Source: Permianibacter aggregans
Lineage (GTDB): Bacteria > Pseudomonadota > Gammaproteobacteria > Enterobacterales > Permianibacteraceae
DNA: 64,000 nucleotides
Direction of reading: 5' to 3'
NCBI RefSeq assembly: GCF_009756665.1
Contig: NZ_CP037953.1
Location: forward strand, 4,030,001 to 4,094,000
Shown here: positions 8,837-17,755 of the stretch, piece by piece
Layout: each line of letters opens with the position of its first letter
Position numbering within the stretch: the first letter of the stretch is position 1
Made by a program: the position numbers and the translations under genes
The notes under the pieces: generated by a model
Told to the model about the DNA's origin: nothing
Seen by the model: the letters and a program-made list of their open reading frames with translations, nothing else
Database searches by the model: none

Positions 8837-9886
8837 TTACACCATTTCGACAAACGGTTCGCTGTGTTCGTTGCCAGCGCTGGCGATATGGCCGATGTGG
8901 AAGGCCGTTTCTCCCATATTGCGCAGCAGGCTCAGGGCGTTGTCGAGTGCCGATGCCGGCACCGCGATAACCATACCGATACCGCAGTTGAACGTGCGGT
9001 ACATTTCGGTGCTTTGCACGTTACCGTTTTCCTGCAGCCACTGGAATACTGGCGGCAGTGTCCAGCTCTTGCTGTCGATCACGGCTTTGGTGTGGTCTGG
9101 CAATACGCGCGGTACGTTCTCGAGAATACCACCGCCAGTGATATGGGCGAGGGCGTGCACGGGAATTTGGCGAATCAGGTTCAGCATTGCTTTGACGTAA
9201 ATCCGGGTTGGTTCCATCAAGGCATCGGCCAGGGTTTTTTCGCCAACGCGCTGGTTCAAATCGGCTTTACTCACTTCGATGATTTTGCGGATCAGGGAGT
9301 AACCGTTCGAGTGTGGACCGCTGGAAGCAACGCCAATCAAGGCGTCACCAACGCGCACGTCATGGCCGTCGATGATTTTGCTTTTCTCGACGACGCCGAC
9401 GGTAAAGCCGGCTAGGTCATAATCTTCACCGTGGTACATGCCGGGCATTTCGGCGGTTTCGCCGCCAACCAGCGCACAGCCGGCCAGTTCGCAACCTTTA
9501 CCAATACCGCTGACGACATCGGCAGCGACATCGACATTCAGTTTGCCGGTGGCGTAGTAATCCAGGAAGAACAGCGGTTCGGCGCCTTGCACGACAACAT
9601 CATTGACGCACATCGCGACCAGATCGATGCCGATCGTGTCATGGCGTTTCAAATCCATGGCCAGACGCAGCTTGGTGCCAACACCGTCGGTGCCGGAAAC
9701 CAGTACCGGCTCTTCGTAACCGGCTGGCAGCGCGACCAGCGAGCCAAAGCCGCCAAGACCGGCCATCACTTCCGGACGGCGGGTGCGGTTGGCCACATGC
9801 TTGATGCGCTCAACGAGGGCGTCGCCTGCTTCGATATCCACACCAGCGTCTTTGTAGGACAACGAGGGCTTGCTGTCGTTGGTCAT
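8837..9886 (-). CDS. purM: Phosphoribosylformylglycinamidine cyclo-ligase
   Basis: 349 residues (AIR synthetase, fifth purine step). Start ATG 9886 has GGAG upstream and yields [20 protein letters not shown], the normal N-terminus; the reading frame stays open for 21 more codons to 9949. Motifs: ADGVGTK-type block [50 protein letters not shown] and [16 protein letters not shown]. Operon purM-purN-DUF3108 as in Pseudomonas. Confidence 0.97.
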   Translation of the reverse strand: MTNDSKPSLSYKDAGVDIEAGDALVERIKHVANRTRRPEVMAGLGGFGSLVALPAGYEEPVLVSGTDGVGTKLRLAMDLKRHDTIGIDLVAMCVNDVVVQGAEPLFFLDYYATGKLNVDVAADVVSGIGKGCELAGCALVGGETAEMPGMYHGEDYDLAGFTVGVVEKSKIIDGHDVRVGDALIGVASSGPHSNGYSLIRKIIEVSKADLNQRVGEKTLADALMEPTRIYVKAMLNLIRQIPVHALAHITGGGILENVPRVLPDHTKAVIDSKSWTLPPVFQWLQENGNVQSTEMYRTFNCGIGMVIAVPASALDNALSLLRNMGETAFHIGHIASAGNEHSEPFVEMV

Positions 9887-9945
9887 GATGGCTCCAGGGG
9901 CTCGGAAAAAAAGGGGCGACAGTTTAGCGGTTGCCGGGCGCGCTG

Positions 9946-10935
9946 TCATGAGGAATGCGGGCAGGATTGACCGGCTAACAGCTTTTCGCCGAGGGCTGCG
10001 ATCATTGTAGCCTGCTCAACGATGATCAGATGCTCGGTCGACTTGGTCGGCAGGTAGCAAACGCCGGGCAAGTTCTTCATCCACTTGGCGTTTTCGCTGC
10101 GCCAGTTTTCGAATTTCTGGCGTTCAGCCTCGTCTTTGGCTTGCTCAATCGTCAGGCGTTCGAAATCGGTATCGACGACCCATACCGGCAGGTTTTTCGG
10201 CCAGCTCAGCTTGGCGGCGCTCAGCACATCCTGGTCGTAGCGACCGATATCGGCCATCTGCGCGACGATACGTTCGCGATCGCTACGTCCAGCCAGAATC
10301 GCATCCAACAAGGCTTGCTGGTAGGGCAGGTTGCCGGCCAGTTTCAGGAAATGTTCGCGATCGGAGGTGACTTTGGCGGCTGCGCGTTGATCGTATTTGC
10401 CGCTGCGTACGAATTCTGGAATGGCCGGATCCTGGAACATTTTCGCTTGCTCGGCATAAAACGACGCCACGGCCGGTGTCAGTCCGTCCGGGTCTATCAG
10501 TATCGCCGATTTCAGTTTGTCGCTGCCGTGCCGGTCCAGGTAGTGGAGGAGCATCAGATTGCTGCTGGCAAAGGCGATGACGATATGCTGCTTTTCCGGG
10601 AATTGCTTGATTAGGCAAGCCAGATCATCGGCCGAGCGGGCATAGGAGCCATCACCGCCGACGGCGCTCAAGCCATGATTGAGCCGATCGATGCTGCGTG
10701 TGATGGTGCTTTTTGCCAGCAGTGGTTGCAGCGTAACAAACCAAGCTGAGTCAGCAGCCCAGCTATCGGTAGGTCCGGACAGCAGAATAATGCCGATATC
10801 ATTTTGCGTCTTGCCTTGCTCGTGCACGTGCAAGGCCCGCTCACCACAGTGCATCAGCCGGCTGCCGGACGGTAATTCCGTCGCGTTAGCCTTGCCAGCA
10901 GCCAGCGCAAGGAGCAGTGCCAATCCGATTTTCAT
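9946..10935 (-). CDS. Secreted alpha/beta-hydrolase-like protein with degenerate nucleophile elbow
   Basis: 329 residues with signal peptide [21 protein letters not shown]. An alpha/beta-hydrolase core is suggested by the order of [13 protein letters not shown] (oxyanion strand), [29 protein letters not shown] (nucleophile position, with A-S-S-N instead of G-x-S-x-G), a [13 protein letters not shown] strand carrying a possible acid, and [11 protein letters not shown] with a possible catalytic His. Ser could still be functional, but the elbow is unusual. It lies upstream of purM on the same strand, separated by 59 bp, and is absent from the usual purM neighbourhood, so it looks like a local insertion. 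Substrate unknown. Confidence 0.6.
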   Translation of the reverse strand: MKIGLALLLALAAGKANATELPSGSRLMHCGERALHVHEQGKTQNDIGIILLSGPTDSWAADSAWFVTLQPLLAKSTITRSIDRLNHGLSAVGGDGSYARSADDLACLIKQFPEKQHIVIAFASSNLMLLHYLDRHGSDKLKSAILIDPDGLTPAVASFYAEQAKMFQDPAIPEFVRSGKYDQRAAAKVTSDREHFLKLAGNLPYQQALLDAILAGRSDRERIVAQMADIGRYDQDVLSAAKLSWPKNLPVWVVDTDFERLTIEQAKDEAERQKFENWRSENAKWMKNLPGVCYLPTKSTEHLIIVEQATMIAALGEKLLAGQSCPHSS

Positions 10936-10992
10936 TGGAAACCTCTGTGGAATCAGTTATTTGCCGCGGAACGCACAATTGCGCGAGATTTT

Positions 10993-11020
10993 TTGAAGCG
11001 TAGCGGCTTTCCTATATCAT
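10993..11020 (+). promoter_or_regulatory. Candidate promoter of the DUF2066-hda operon
   Basis: TTGAAG (10993-10998) and TATCAT (11015-11020) with a 16-nt spacer, four and five matches to the sigma-70 hexamers, 30 bp before the DUF2066 start codon. Confidence 0.5.
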
Positions 11021-11050
11021 TGGCAGCTAAACCGTATGGGAGTGTTAATA

Positions 11051-12109
11051 ATGCCGGTGTTGTGGCGCGCGTTAGTGCTGTTGATGATAGTGATGCCCGT
11101 GGCGGCCGTTGAAGTGCCGGACCTGTACACCGGTGTTATTCCGGTTGTCGATCAACAGGAGCCGACTCGTCAACAGGCTGAAATGGCCGCGATGCAACAG
11201 GTATTGACCAAGGTGTCCGGTTCATCGGCACTGCTCAGTCATACGCTGGTTCAGGACAATCTGAAGAAAGCCTCCAGCTTTGTGCAGCGCTATCAATTCA
11301 AATTGCAGTCGCCGGCCAGCGATGCCCCGGCCGATACGCCAAAACAATTGGTGTTGGAAGCGAGCTTTGATCAACGAGCGATTGACCGTTTGATTCAGGC
11401 CGCCGCGGCGCCGATTTGGGGCAAGCGCCGACCGTTGACACTGATGTGGCTGGCGGTGGCCGACAGCTCTGGTCGCAAGCTGATTGGCGATGATAACGAA
11501 CCATCAGTGATTCGCGATATTCAAGACGCCAGTCGCGATCTCGGTGTGCCGGTGTTGCTGCCACTGCTCGACTTGGAAGAAGCGGCAGCGATCAATATCA
11601 GCGATGTCTGGGGCCGCTTTCTCGACCCGATGACGGAATATTCCTCGCGCTATGCCGCCGATGCGACATTGGTTGGCCGGTTGGAGCAGCAAGCGAACCA
11701 ATGGCAGGCGGAAGCCAGTTTGTTGCACGGTCAGTTCCGCGAAAGTTTCATGGCCTCTGGCGCCAATCGCGCCGAAGCGGTGCGTCAGCTGATGGCGCAA
11801 ATCGCAAGCTTCTATGCGGACAAATACGCCGTCGTTATCGACCTCAGCAAAGACGCCCAGCAATGGGTAAAAGTGTATGGCGTCAGCGAGCTGCGTGATT
11901 ACGGCAAGCTGACCAATTTCCTGCAAAGCTTGCAGTCGGTGCAGCAGGTCGATGTCGTCAAGGTGGAGCCGAATCAGATTACTTACAGTCTACGCTTGAT
12001 TGCTGAGCAAGCGGCGTTCTTGCAGGCGCTGACCCTTGATGGCCGTTTGCAACTGGTGCCGGAATCGGCATTCACGACCGAGTTGGAGTTTCATTGGACC
12101 CCACGCTGA
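11051..12109 (+). CDS. DUF2066 family exported protein
   Basis: 352 residues. Start ATG 11051 is preferred over ATG 11036 because GGGAG (11038-11042) is spaced 8 nt from it. N-terminal signal peptide MPVLWRALVLLMIVMPVAAVEV. The family signature is the N-terminal block LYTGVIPVVDQ followed by ALxxVLxKVSG-like MQQVLTKVSGSSALL and ASSFVQRYQF. Conserved companion of purM and hda in gammaproteobacteria (divergent from purM). Function unknown; periplasmic by prediction. Confidence 0.85.
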   Translation: MPVLWRALVLLMIVMPVAAVEVPDLYTGVIPVVDQQEPTRQQAEMAAMQQVLTKVSGSSALLSHTLVQDNLKKASSFVQRYQFKLQSPASDAPADTPKQLVLEASFDQRAIDRLIQAAAAPIWGKRRPLTLMWLAVADSSGRKLIGDDNEPSVIRDIQDASRDLGVPVLLPLLDLEEAAAINISDVWGRFLDPMTEYSSRYAADATLVGRLEQQANQWQAEASLLHGQFRESFMASGANRAEAVRQLMAQIASFYADKYAVVIDLSKDAQQWVKVYGVSELRDYGKLTNFLQSLQSVQQVDVVKVEPNQITYSLRLIAEQAAFLQALTLDGRLQLVPESAFTTELEFHWTPR

Positions 12110-12122
12110 AGGACGCAGCAAC

Positions 12123-12689
12123 GTGACCCTATTGCGCCACCTGCCGAACGCGCTGACCATCGCGCGTTGCGTGCTGACCATACCAATGACCTGGCTGTTG
12201 CTCGAACGCGAATTTGAGAAGGCGTTTCTGGTGTTTTTTGTCGCCGGCTTGTCAGACGGTCTTGACGGTTTTCTGGCCAAACAGTTTTCCTGGCAGAGCC
12301 GCTTCGGCGCCATTACCGATCCGCTGGCCGACAAGCTGATGCTGATTTGCGGTTTTGCCGCGTTGGCCTGGATTGGAGTGCTGCCGTGGTGGTTGACGGT
12401 GCTGGTGATTGGGCGCGATGTCGTCATTGTTTCCGGAGCCTTGGCGTTTCATCATTTGTTTGGTCCGTATGAAATGCAACCGAGCATTCTGTCCAAGCTC
12501 AATACCTTGACGCAGATTCTGTTTCTCTGCGGCATGCTGGTTCATCTGGCCTTGTTGCCGGTGCCGGCAACCATCATTCAACTGGCGCTCGTTGCGGTGA
12601 CACTGACGACCGTGATCAGCGGTGTCCATTACGTTTGGGTGTGGGGCCGGCGCACGGCAAGCCTTATGCAAAAAAGGAAATCTTTATGA
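12123..12689 (+). CDS. CDP-alcohol phosphatidyltransferase family membrane protein
   Basis: 188 residues. GTG start at 12123 has AAGGA nine bases upstream; it follows DUF2066 by 13 bp. The membrane-embedded motif DGxDGxxAR(x8)GxxxDxxxD is present as SDGLDGFLAKQ..FGAITDPLADK, with Lys in place of the usual Arg. Several hydrophobic helices follow. Length and motif resemble PgsA (phosphatidylglycerophosphate synthase), but PgsA is usually elsewhere in the genome and this position next to purM/hda holds a paralogue in related bacteria, so the substrate alcohol is left open. Confidence 0.85.
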   Translation: MTLLRHLPNALTIARCVLTIPMTWLLLEREFEKAFLVFFVAGLSDGLDGFLAKQFSWQSRFGAITDPLADKLMLICGFAALAWIGVLPWWLTVLVIGRDVVIVSGALAFHHLFGPYEMQPSILSKLNTLTQILFLCGMLVHLALLPVPATIIQLALVAVTLTTVISGVHYVWVWGRRTASLMQKRKSL

Positions 12690-13786
12690 ATGCCTGGCGA
12701 ATCGCCGGTCTGTCGTTGACTGCCGTAATCGGCATTGCACTGCTTTGGTTGCTTGGCCCGGTACTGACGCCATTTTTGATTGCGGCCGCGCTGGCTTATT
12801 TGTTCGACCCAATGGTTGAACGGCTGAATGCCTGGAAGCTGCCGCGCACCTTGTCGGTGCTGGTCGTCATGTTGCTGATGATGCTGATGGTCACGGTGTT
12901 TTTCCTGCTGGTCATTCCGCTGATGCGCCATGAATTCGTGCTGGTGATTGAGCGTTTGCCGGCAGCGACCGAATGGTTTGATAAAACCGCACTGCCCTGG
13001 ATAGTCAGTACCTTTCATATCGACAGCGACAAACTGAATCTGGCCTACATTCGCGAAACGTTCACCGATTACATTCCGGCCGCTGGCGATGTGCTGAAAA
13101 CCATTGCCGGTAAAGTCGGGCAGGGCGGCATGGCGATCATTTCGCTGGCCGTCAATCTGGTCATGATTCCGGTGGTGTTTTTCTTTTTGCTGCGCGACTG
13201 GCCGCAAATCAAGGAGGGCACCAATAATCTGTTGCCGCCGCGTTGGCGCACGGTGCTGACGCCACTGGTGCACGAATGTGATCAAGCCCTGTCGGCGTTT
13301 TTGCGCGGTCAGTTGATGGTCATGCTGGCCCTGGCGGCGGTCTACACGGTCGGCCTTTGGATGGTTGGGCTCGACATTGCGTTATTGGTCGGTGTATTTG
13401 CCGGTCTCGCCAGTTTTATTCCTTACCTCGGTTTCGCACTGGGTCTGGTGTTGGCCGTTGTCGGTGCCTTGCTGCAATTCGCCGATCCGGTCATGGCCTT
13501 ATGGGTCATTGGCGTGTTCGCCATTGGCCAGATTTTGGAAGGCGCCGTGTTTCAGCCGTTACTCCTTGGCGATCGCATCGGGCTGCATCCGGTTGCGGTG
13601 ATTTTTGCGATTCTGGCGGGTGGTCATTTGTTTGGCTTTGTTGGTATTTTGCTGGCGTTGCCAGTCGCTGCCATTTTGCTGGTGTTGCTGCGTCACGCGC
13701 TGCGCCGTTACCAGCAATCGCCTTTCTATAACGGCGATGTAAAAACGCCGCCTGCTGCCATTGAAACGCCGGGTGACATCACCTGA
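12686..13786 (+). CDS. AI-2E family transporter / PerM-like permease
   Basis: 366 residues with about eight membrane helices. Start ATG 12686 has AAGGAAA upstream and overlaps the previous stop (ATGA). Landmarks of the family: PVLTPFLIAAALAYLFDP at the N-terminus, a periplasmic/cytoplasmic middle domain, VIPVVFFFLLRDWPQI, and the C-terminal GVFAGLASFIPYLGFALG and PLLLGDRIGLHPVAVIFAIL. Members of this family include TqsA and PerM; real substrates differ, so it is not claimed to transport AI-2. Conserved upstream neighbour of hda. Confidence 0.9.
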   Translation: MNAWRIAGLSLTAVIGIALLWLLGPVLTPFLIAAALAYLFDPMVERLNAWKLPRTLSVLVVMLLMMLMVTVFFLLVIPLMRHEFVLVIERLPAATEWFDKTALPWIVSTFHIDSDKLNLAYIRETFTDYIPAAGDVLKTIAGKVGQGGMAIISLAVNLVMIPVVFFFLLRDWPQIKEGTNNLLPPRWRTVLTPLVHECDQALSAFLRGQLMVMLALAAVYTVGLWMVGLDIALLVGVFAGLASFIPYLGFALGLVLAVVGALLQFADPVMALWVIGVFAIGQILEGAVFQPLLLGDRIGLHPVAVIFAILAGGHLFGFVGILLALPVAAILLVLLRHALRRYQQSPFYNGDVKTPPAAIETPGDIT

Positions 13787-14472
13787 TGGAGCAATTGCCA
13801 CTGGGCCTGCCTTGGCGCCATGACGCCAGCTTCGACAATTTCGTTGCGGCCGATGCCTCATTGATTGCCGGTTTACGAGCCGCGCTCAATTCGCCGTCGA
13901 CGGTGCCTGGCGTTTATCTGCATGGTGTTGCTGGCAGCGGCCGCAGCCATTTATTGCACGCGCTGGCAAAAGAAGCTGATGCGCTCGGTCAGCATGTTGC
14001 TGTCATCGACTTGGCCCACCCGCAATTGCGGCCGGAAATGCTCGATGGTCTGGAGCAATGTCAGTGGCTTTGTCTGGATAATCTTGACGCCGTGACGGCC
14101 GAACCGGAATGGGCCAACGCCCTGTTCGCATTGTTCAATGCGGCGCGTGATCGCGGCCATCGCTTGGCGGTCAGCGCCTTGTTGCCGGCGGCGCAACTGA
14201 ACTGCATGCTACCGGATTTGCGATCACGCCTGGCCAGTTTGCTGGTGGTGAAGATCCCGGCGCTGGACGATCTGGCGCGCCAGCGTCTGTTGGTGCAGTG
14301 GGGTGAGCAAAAAGGCTTGCGGGTGCCGGAGGATGTCGCGCTGTTTCTGCTCAGCCGTTATTCGCGCGAGATCGCGGCGCTGCGCTCAGCGCTGGAAATG
14401 CTCGACAAAGCATCGCTGCAGGAGCAGCGGCGCTTGACGATTCCTTTCGTCAAGCAGGTGTTGGCGCTGTAA
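13786..14472 (+). CDS. hda: DnaA regulatory inactivator Hda
   Basis: 228 residues, a DnaA-like AAA+ domain without DNA-binding domain. The N-terminal QLPLGL is the clamp-binding motif that docks Hda on the DNA-loaded beta clamp, where it stimulates ATP hydrolysis by DnaA (RIDA). FDNFV and the P-loop are present as GVAGSGRSHLLHAL: the usual GKS lysine is replaced by Arg (GSGRS), as is seen in a number of Hda proteins. Sensor region RSRLAS and a C-terminal lid follow. Start codon overlaps the permease stop by one base. Confidence 0.93.
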   Translation: MEQLPLGLPWRHDASFDNFVAADASLIAGLRAALNSPSTVPGVYLHGVAGSGRSHLLHALAKEADALGQHVAVIDLAHPQLRPEMLDGLEQCQWLCLDNLDAVTAEPEWANALFALFNAARDRGHRLAVSALLPAAQLNCMLPDLRSRLASLLVVKIPALDDLARQRLLVQWGEQKGLRVPEDVALFLLSRYSREIAALRSALEMLDKASLQEQRRLTIPFVKQVLAL

Positions 14473-14485
14473 AACCTGAGCGGTC

Positions 14486-14848
14486 TTACTTCGCTTTCTT
14501 CTCGTGTTCAGCGAACAAAAACTCCAGGCTCATGTAGGCGTGGCGCAAGTGCGGAATGACGATAGAGCCGCCAATCAGAGTCGCAATGCTGAATGCTTCT
14601 TCCAGTTCTTCTTTCGAGCAGCCGACTTGCACACAGGTATCGAGGTGGTAGTCGATGCAGTCATTGCAACGCAGCACCATTGAACCGACCAGGCCCATCA
14701 GCTCCTTGGTTTTGCGTGGTAGCGCGCCGTCGTCGTAGGCAACCTTGTCCAGCGACATGAAGCGCTTGATGCCAAGGTTTTTGGTGGCCAGCACCAGTTC
14801 ATTGCCGGCTTCGCGGCGGGCGCGGAATTGTTCAAACGTTTCGCTCAT
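14486..14848 (-). CDS. Carboxymuconolactone decarboxylase/AhpD-like protein
   Basis: 120 residues, all-alpha CMD fold. The redox-type motif CNDCIDYH (C-x2-C-x3-H) is the AhpD-like signature of alkylhydroperoxidase-like members, preceded by ELMGLVGSMVLR and followed by CSKEELEEAFSIATLIGG. Probably a thiol peroxidase/disulfide reductase rather than a true decarboxylase. Convergent with hda (13 bp between stops) and divergent from lysC-lysA. Confidence 0.85.
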   Translation of the reverse strand: MSETFEQFRARREAGNELVLATKNLGIKRFMSLDKVAYDDGALPRKTKELMGLVGSMVLRCNDCIDYHLDTCVQVGCSKEELEEAFSIATLIGGSIVIPHLRHAYMSLEFLFAEHEKKAK

Positions 14849-15109
14849 CTCGAGTTCCTATCGCTAATGGTCATTTGCCGAAAACGGGGCGCGCTATGAT
14901 ACTGCGCCGGCGTCGTCCGGCAATGGTAAAGTGACAAACTTATCTTGCTGACGAATCGCGCTGATATCACGGGTTCGTCGTGGTTGTACGCAGAATTTGC
15001 CGAATCGATTCCTGCCAGACTCGTGACATCTTCTATAGTGAGATCAGATATCCACGTTCGTCAGTGAACGCGCTCTTCCAGCCAATAAAGAGAGGTTGAA
15101 ACCAGCATC
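14849..15109. other. Divergent intergenic region upstream of the LysC-LysA gene
   Basis: 261 bp without a gene. I looked for a lysine riboswitch, expected in some lysC leaders, and did not recognise its conserved blocks. TATAGT (15034-15039) is -10-like but has no good -35 at the right distance. AGAGG (15091-15095) is 14 nt from the lysC-lysA ATG, an unusually long spacing. Confidence 0.4.
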
Positions 15110-17689
15110 ATGTCGTTCCCCCGTCTTGCCGTATTGAAGTTTGGCGGCACCAGCGTAGCCAGTGCAGAAACCGTCCGTCGTATTGCGGAAATCGTGCTGA
15201 CACGCCGAAAACAGGGATTTGATGCGGTCGTCGTCGTGGTTTCGGCGCTGAGCAAAGTCACCGATAAACTGGTGCGCATCGCCAATGGCGAACCGGCGCA
15301 GCCGTTGATTGAGGCGATCGCCAACCAGCATCTGCAATTGGCCGAAGCGCTGGGTTTGCCGCTCAGCGATGAGTTGAGTAAGGCTTGGCAGCAACCATTG
15401 AACCAGATTCTTGACTGGGCATCTGGGTCGGCGCCATTGCCGCTACCGGTGCAAGCCAGCATTCAAAGCTGTGGCGAGCTGATGTCCAGCCGCTTATTGG
15501 CGCATTTTTTCAAAACTGAGCTCGCCAAGCACGACACGCCGTTCCAGTGGCAGGATGTGCGCGACTGGTTGCAGTCGACGCCACAAGCCAATCGTGCCGA
15601 GGTCAGTCATTATCTAAACGCCCATTGCGAGCCGGTGCGTAACGATGCGCTGCGGGAAAGTGTGGTCGCGCAAGGCGGCATGGTACTGACCCAGGGGTTT
15701 ATCGCTCGTAATCAGCAAAAAGAAACGGTCATTCTTGGTCGCGGCGGTTCCGACACCTCGGCCGCGTATCTGGCGGCGCTGCTCGGCGCCGATGTGCTCG
15801 AAATCTGGACTGATGTGCCGGGCATGTTCACGGCCAATCCGCGTCAATTTCCGAATGCCCGTTTGCTGCGCAGTCTTGATTACGACGAAGCCCAGGAAAT
15901 GGCCACGACCGGCGCCAAAGTGCTGCACCCGCGCTGCGTGCGGCCGGCGCGTCTGGCGCAGATCCCGGTGCGTATCGCCCATACCGGCTACCCGGATATG
16001 GAAGGCACCTGGCTGCAGCCACAGGACGAAGTGGTCTCCGGCTTGAAAGCGGTGTCGGTCAACAAGCCGATCACGCTAATCAGCATGGAAACCTTGGGCA
16101 TGTGGCAGCAGGTTGGCTTCCTGGCCGATGCTTTTACCGCGTTCAAGCGTCATGGCGTATCGATTGATTTGGTTTCCACCTCGGAAACCAATATCACCGT
16201 TACGCTCGACAGCAAGGCCAATGATTTGAGCGCCAGTGCCATGCAGTCGCTGGTTGATGAGCTTTCCAGTCTGTGCCGGGTCAAGGTGTTGGAAAACTGC
16301 GCCGTCGTGACACTGGTTGGCCGTCATGTCAGCACCGTACTGCATCAGCTTGGCGATGCGCTGTCGGTATTCGCCGATTACCCGATTCATCTGATTTCGC
16401 AGGCGGCGTCCGATCTGAATTACTCATTCGTGATCGATGCCGAGCACGCCGATGATGTCAGCGCTCGTTTGCATGATTATCTACTCGCCCATGCCCGCCA
16501 TCCGGCGGTGTTCGGTCCGAGTTGGCGCACCTTGTTTGCGGAACCGGGTCCGTTAACAACGCCAGACTGGTGGCAGCCGGCAGCGCAAGAGTTGATTGAA
16601 CGCTCGGCGTTGTCAGCACCTTGCTATGTGTATTCGCTGCCAAGAGTGCGTGAGTCGGTTGAGCAATTGCGGCAACTGAAATCGATTGATCGCTTGCTGT
16701 ATGCGATGAAGGCCAATTGCAATCCGGCTGTGCTGCAATCCCTGGAACGGCTCAATGTCGATTTTGAATGCGTCAGCATTGGCGAAATCGAGCGTGTGCG
16801 GAGGGTGATGCCGCAACTGCCGGCGAACCGGATATTGTTCACGCCAAATTTTGCGCCGCGCAGTGAATATGCGTTCGCGTTCAAACAAGACATCACCGTC
16901 ACGCTCGACAACTTGCATCCTATCGAGCATTGGCCGGATTTATTCAAAGGCAAGAACGTGTTGCTGCGCCTGGATGTCGGTGCCGGCAAAGGTCATCACG
17001 CCCATGTCCGTACCGTCGGCCAGCAGGCCAAATTCGGTATTCCGCTCTCCGATCTCGATGATGTGCTGACCCGGCTCAGCAATGCCGGTGCAAAAATCAC
17101 TGGTTTGCATGCCCATACCGGCAGCGGCATTTTCGATACCACGACCTGGCTCGATAACGCCCGTATGCTGGCCGAAATCGCCACTCGCCTGCCTGATGTT
17201 CAGGTCTTGAATCTCGGTGGGGGGCTCGGCATTCCTTATGAAGAAGGTCAACAGCCGCTGGATTTGGCTTTGCTTGAGAAGGGACTGGCCGACTTCAAAC
17301 AACAGTACCCGCAGTTCAAGCTGTGGCTGGAGCCGGGCCGCTTTATTGTCGCCCAGGCTGGTGTGCTGTTGGCCCGGGTTACGCAGATAAAGGGCAAGGG
17401 CGAGCGCCATTACGTCGGCATCGAAACCGGCATGAACTCGCTGCTACGCCCGGCGCTGTATGGCGCCCGTCATCGCATCGTCAACCTGACCAAGCTTGAT
17501 GCGCCCTTGGCCTGGCAAGCAACCATCGTCGGGCCGATTTGCGAAAGTGGCGACAAGCTCGGCGAAACGGTGCTGCCGGTGACCGAAGAAGGGGATGTGC
17601 TGCTGATTGCTGACGCCGGCGCCTATGGCGCGGTCATGAGTTCCAGCTACAACCTGCGTGCACCCGGCCAGGAATTTGTATTTGATTAA
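15110..17689 (+). CDS. Bifunctional aspartate kinase / diaminopimelate decarboxylase
   Basis: 859 residues. Residues ~1-465 are a lysine-type aspartokinase: LKFGGTSVA phosphate/aspartate site, RGGSDTSA ATP site, DVPGMFTANPR, then two ACT domains (ITLISMETLGM, VDLVSTSETNITV-like) that normally bind lysine for feedback inhibition. Residues ~490-859 are a fold-III PLP decarboxylase (LysA): YAMKANCNP with the PLP lysine at about 534, HTGSGIFD, LNLGGGLGIPY, EPGRFIV, GPICESGDK (catalytic Cys) and DAGAYGAVMSSSYN. One chain therefore catalyses the first and last steps of lysine synthesis. The fusion is known from Xanthomonas and Xylella. Both halves keep their catalytic motifs. Confidence 0.95.
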   Translation: MSFPRLAVLKFGGTSVASAETVRRIAEIVLTRRKQGFDAVVVVVSALSKVTDKLVRIANGEPAQPLIEAIANQHLQLAEALGLPLSDELSKAWQQPLNQILDWASGSAPLPLPVQASIQSCGELMSSRLLAHFFKTELAKHDTPFQWQDVRDWLQSTPQANRAEVSHYLNAHCEPVRNDALRESVVAQGGMVLTQGFIARNQQKETVILGRGGSDTSAAYLAALLGADVLEIWTDVPGMFTANPRQFPNARLLRSLDYDEAQEMATTGAKVLHPRCVRPARLAQIPVRIAHTGYPDMEGTWLQPQDEVVSGLKAVSVNKPITLISMETLGMWQQVGFLADAFTAFKRHGVSIDLVSTSETNITVTLDSKANDLSASAMQSLVDELSSLCRVKVLENCAVVTLVGRHVSTVLHQLGDALSVFADYPIHLISQAASDLNYSFVIDAEHADDVSARLHDYLLAHARHPAVFGPSWRTLFAEPGPLTTPDWWQPAAQELIERSALSAPCYVYSLPRVRESVEQLRQLKSIDRLLYAMKANCNPAVLQSLERLNVDFECVSIGEIERVRRVMPQLPANRILFTPNFAPRSEYAFAFKQDITVTLDNLHPIEHWPDLFKGKNVLLRLDVGAGKGHHAHVRTVGQQAKFGIPLSDLDDVLTRLSNAGAKITGLHAHTGSGIFDTTTWLDNARMLAEIATRLPDVQVLNLGGGLGIPYEEGQQPLDLALLEKGLADFKQQYPQFKLWLEPGRFIVAQAGVLLARVTQIKGKGERHYVGIETGMNSLLRPALYGARHRIVNLTKLDAPLAWQATIVGPICESGDKLGETVLPVTEEGDVLLIADAGAYGAVMSSSYNLRAPGQEFVFD

Positions 17690-17725
17690 ATCGCTTGCGG
17701 CGGTGACCGCTGATCGCTAACGTTC

Positions 17726-17754
17726 AGGCCCAGCAATCACTTCTGGGCCTTTTT
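17726..17754 (+). terminator. Intrinsic terminator after lysC-lysA
   Basis: 8-bp perfect stem AGGCCCAG/CTGGGCCT with a 9-nt loop followed by TTTTC. Its T-tract ends one base before the start codon of the next gene. Confidence 0.88.
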
Positions 17755-17755
17755 C

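Noticed and set aside
14849-15109. Lysine riboswitch upstream of the aspartokinase fusion
   Set aside because: The conserved blocks of the L box were not recognised by eye. A covariance-model search would be decisive; without it no claim is made.
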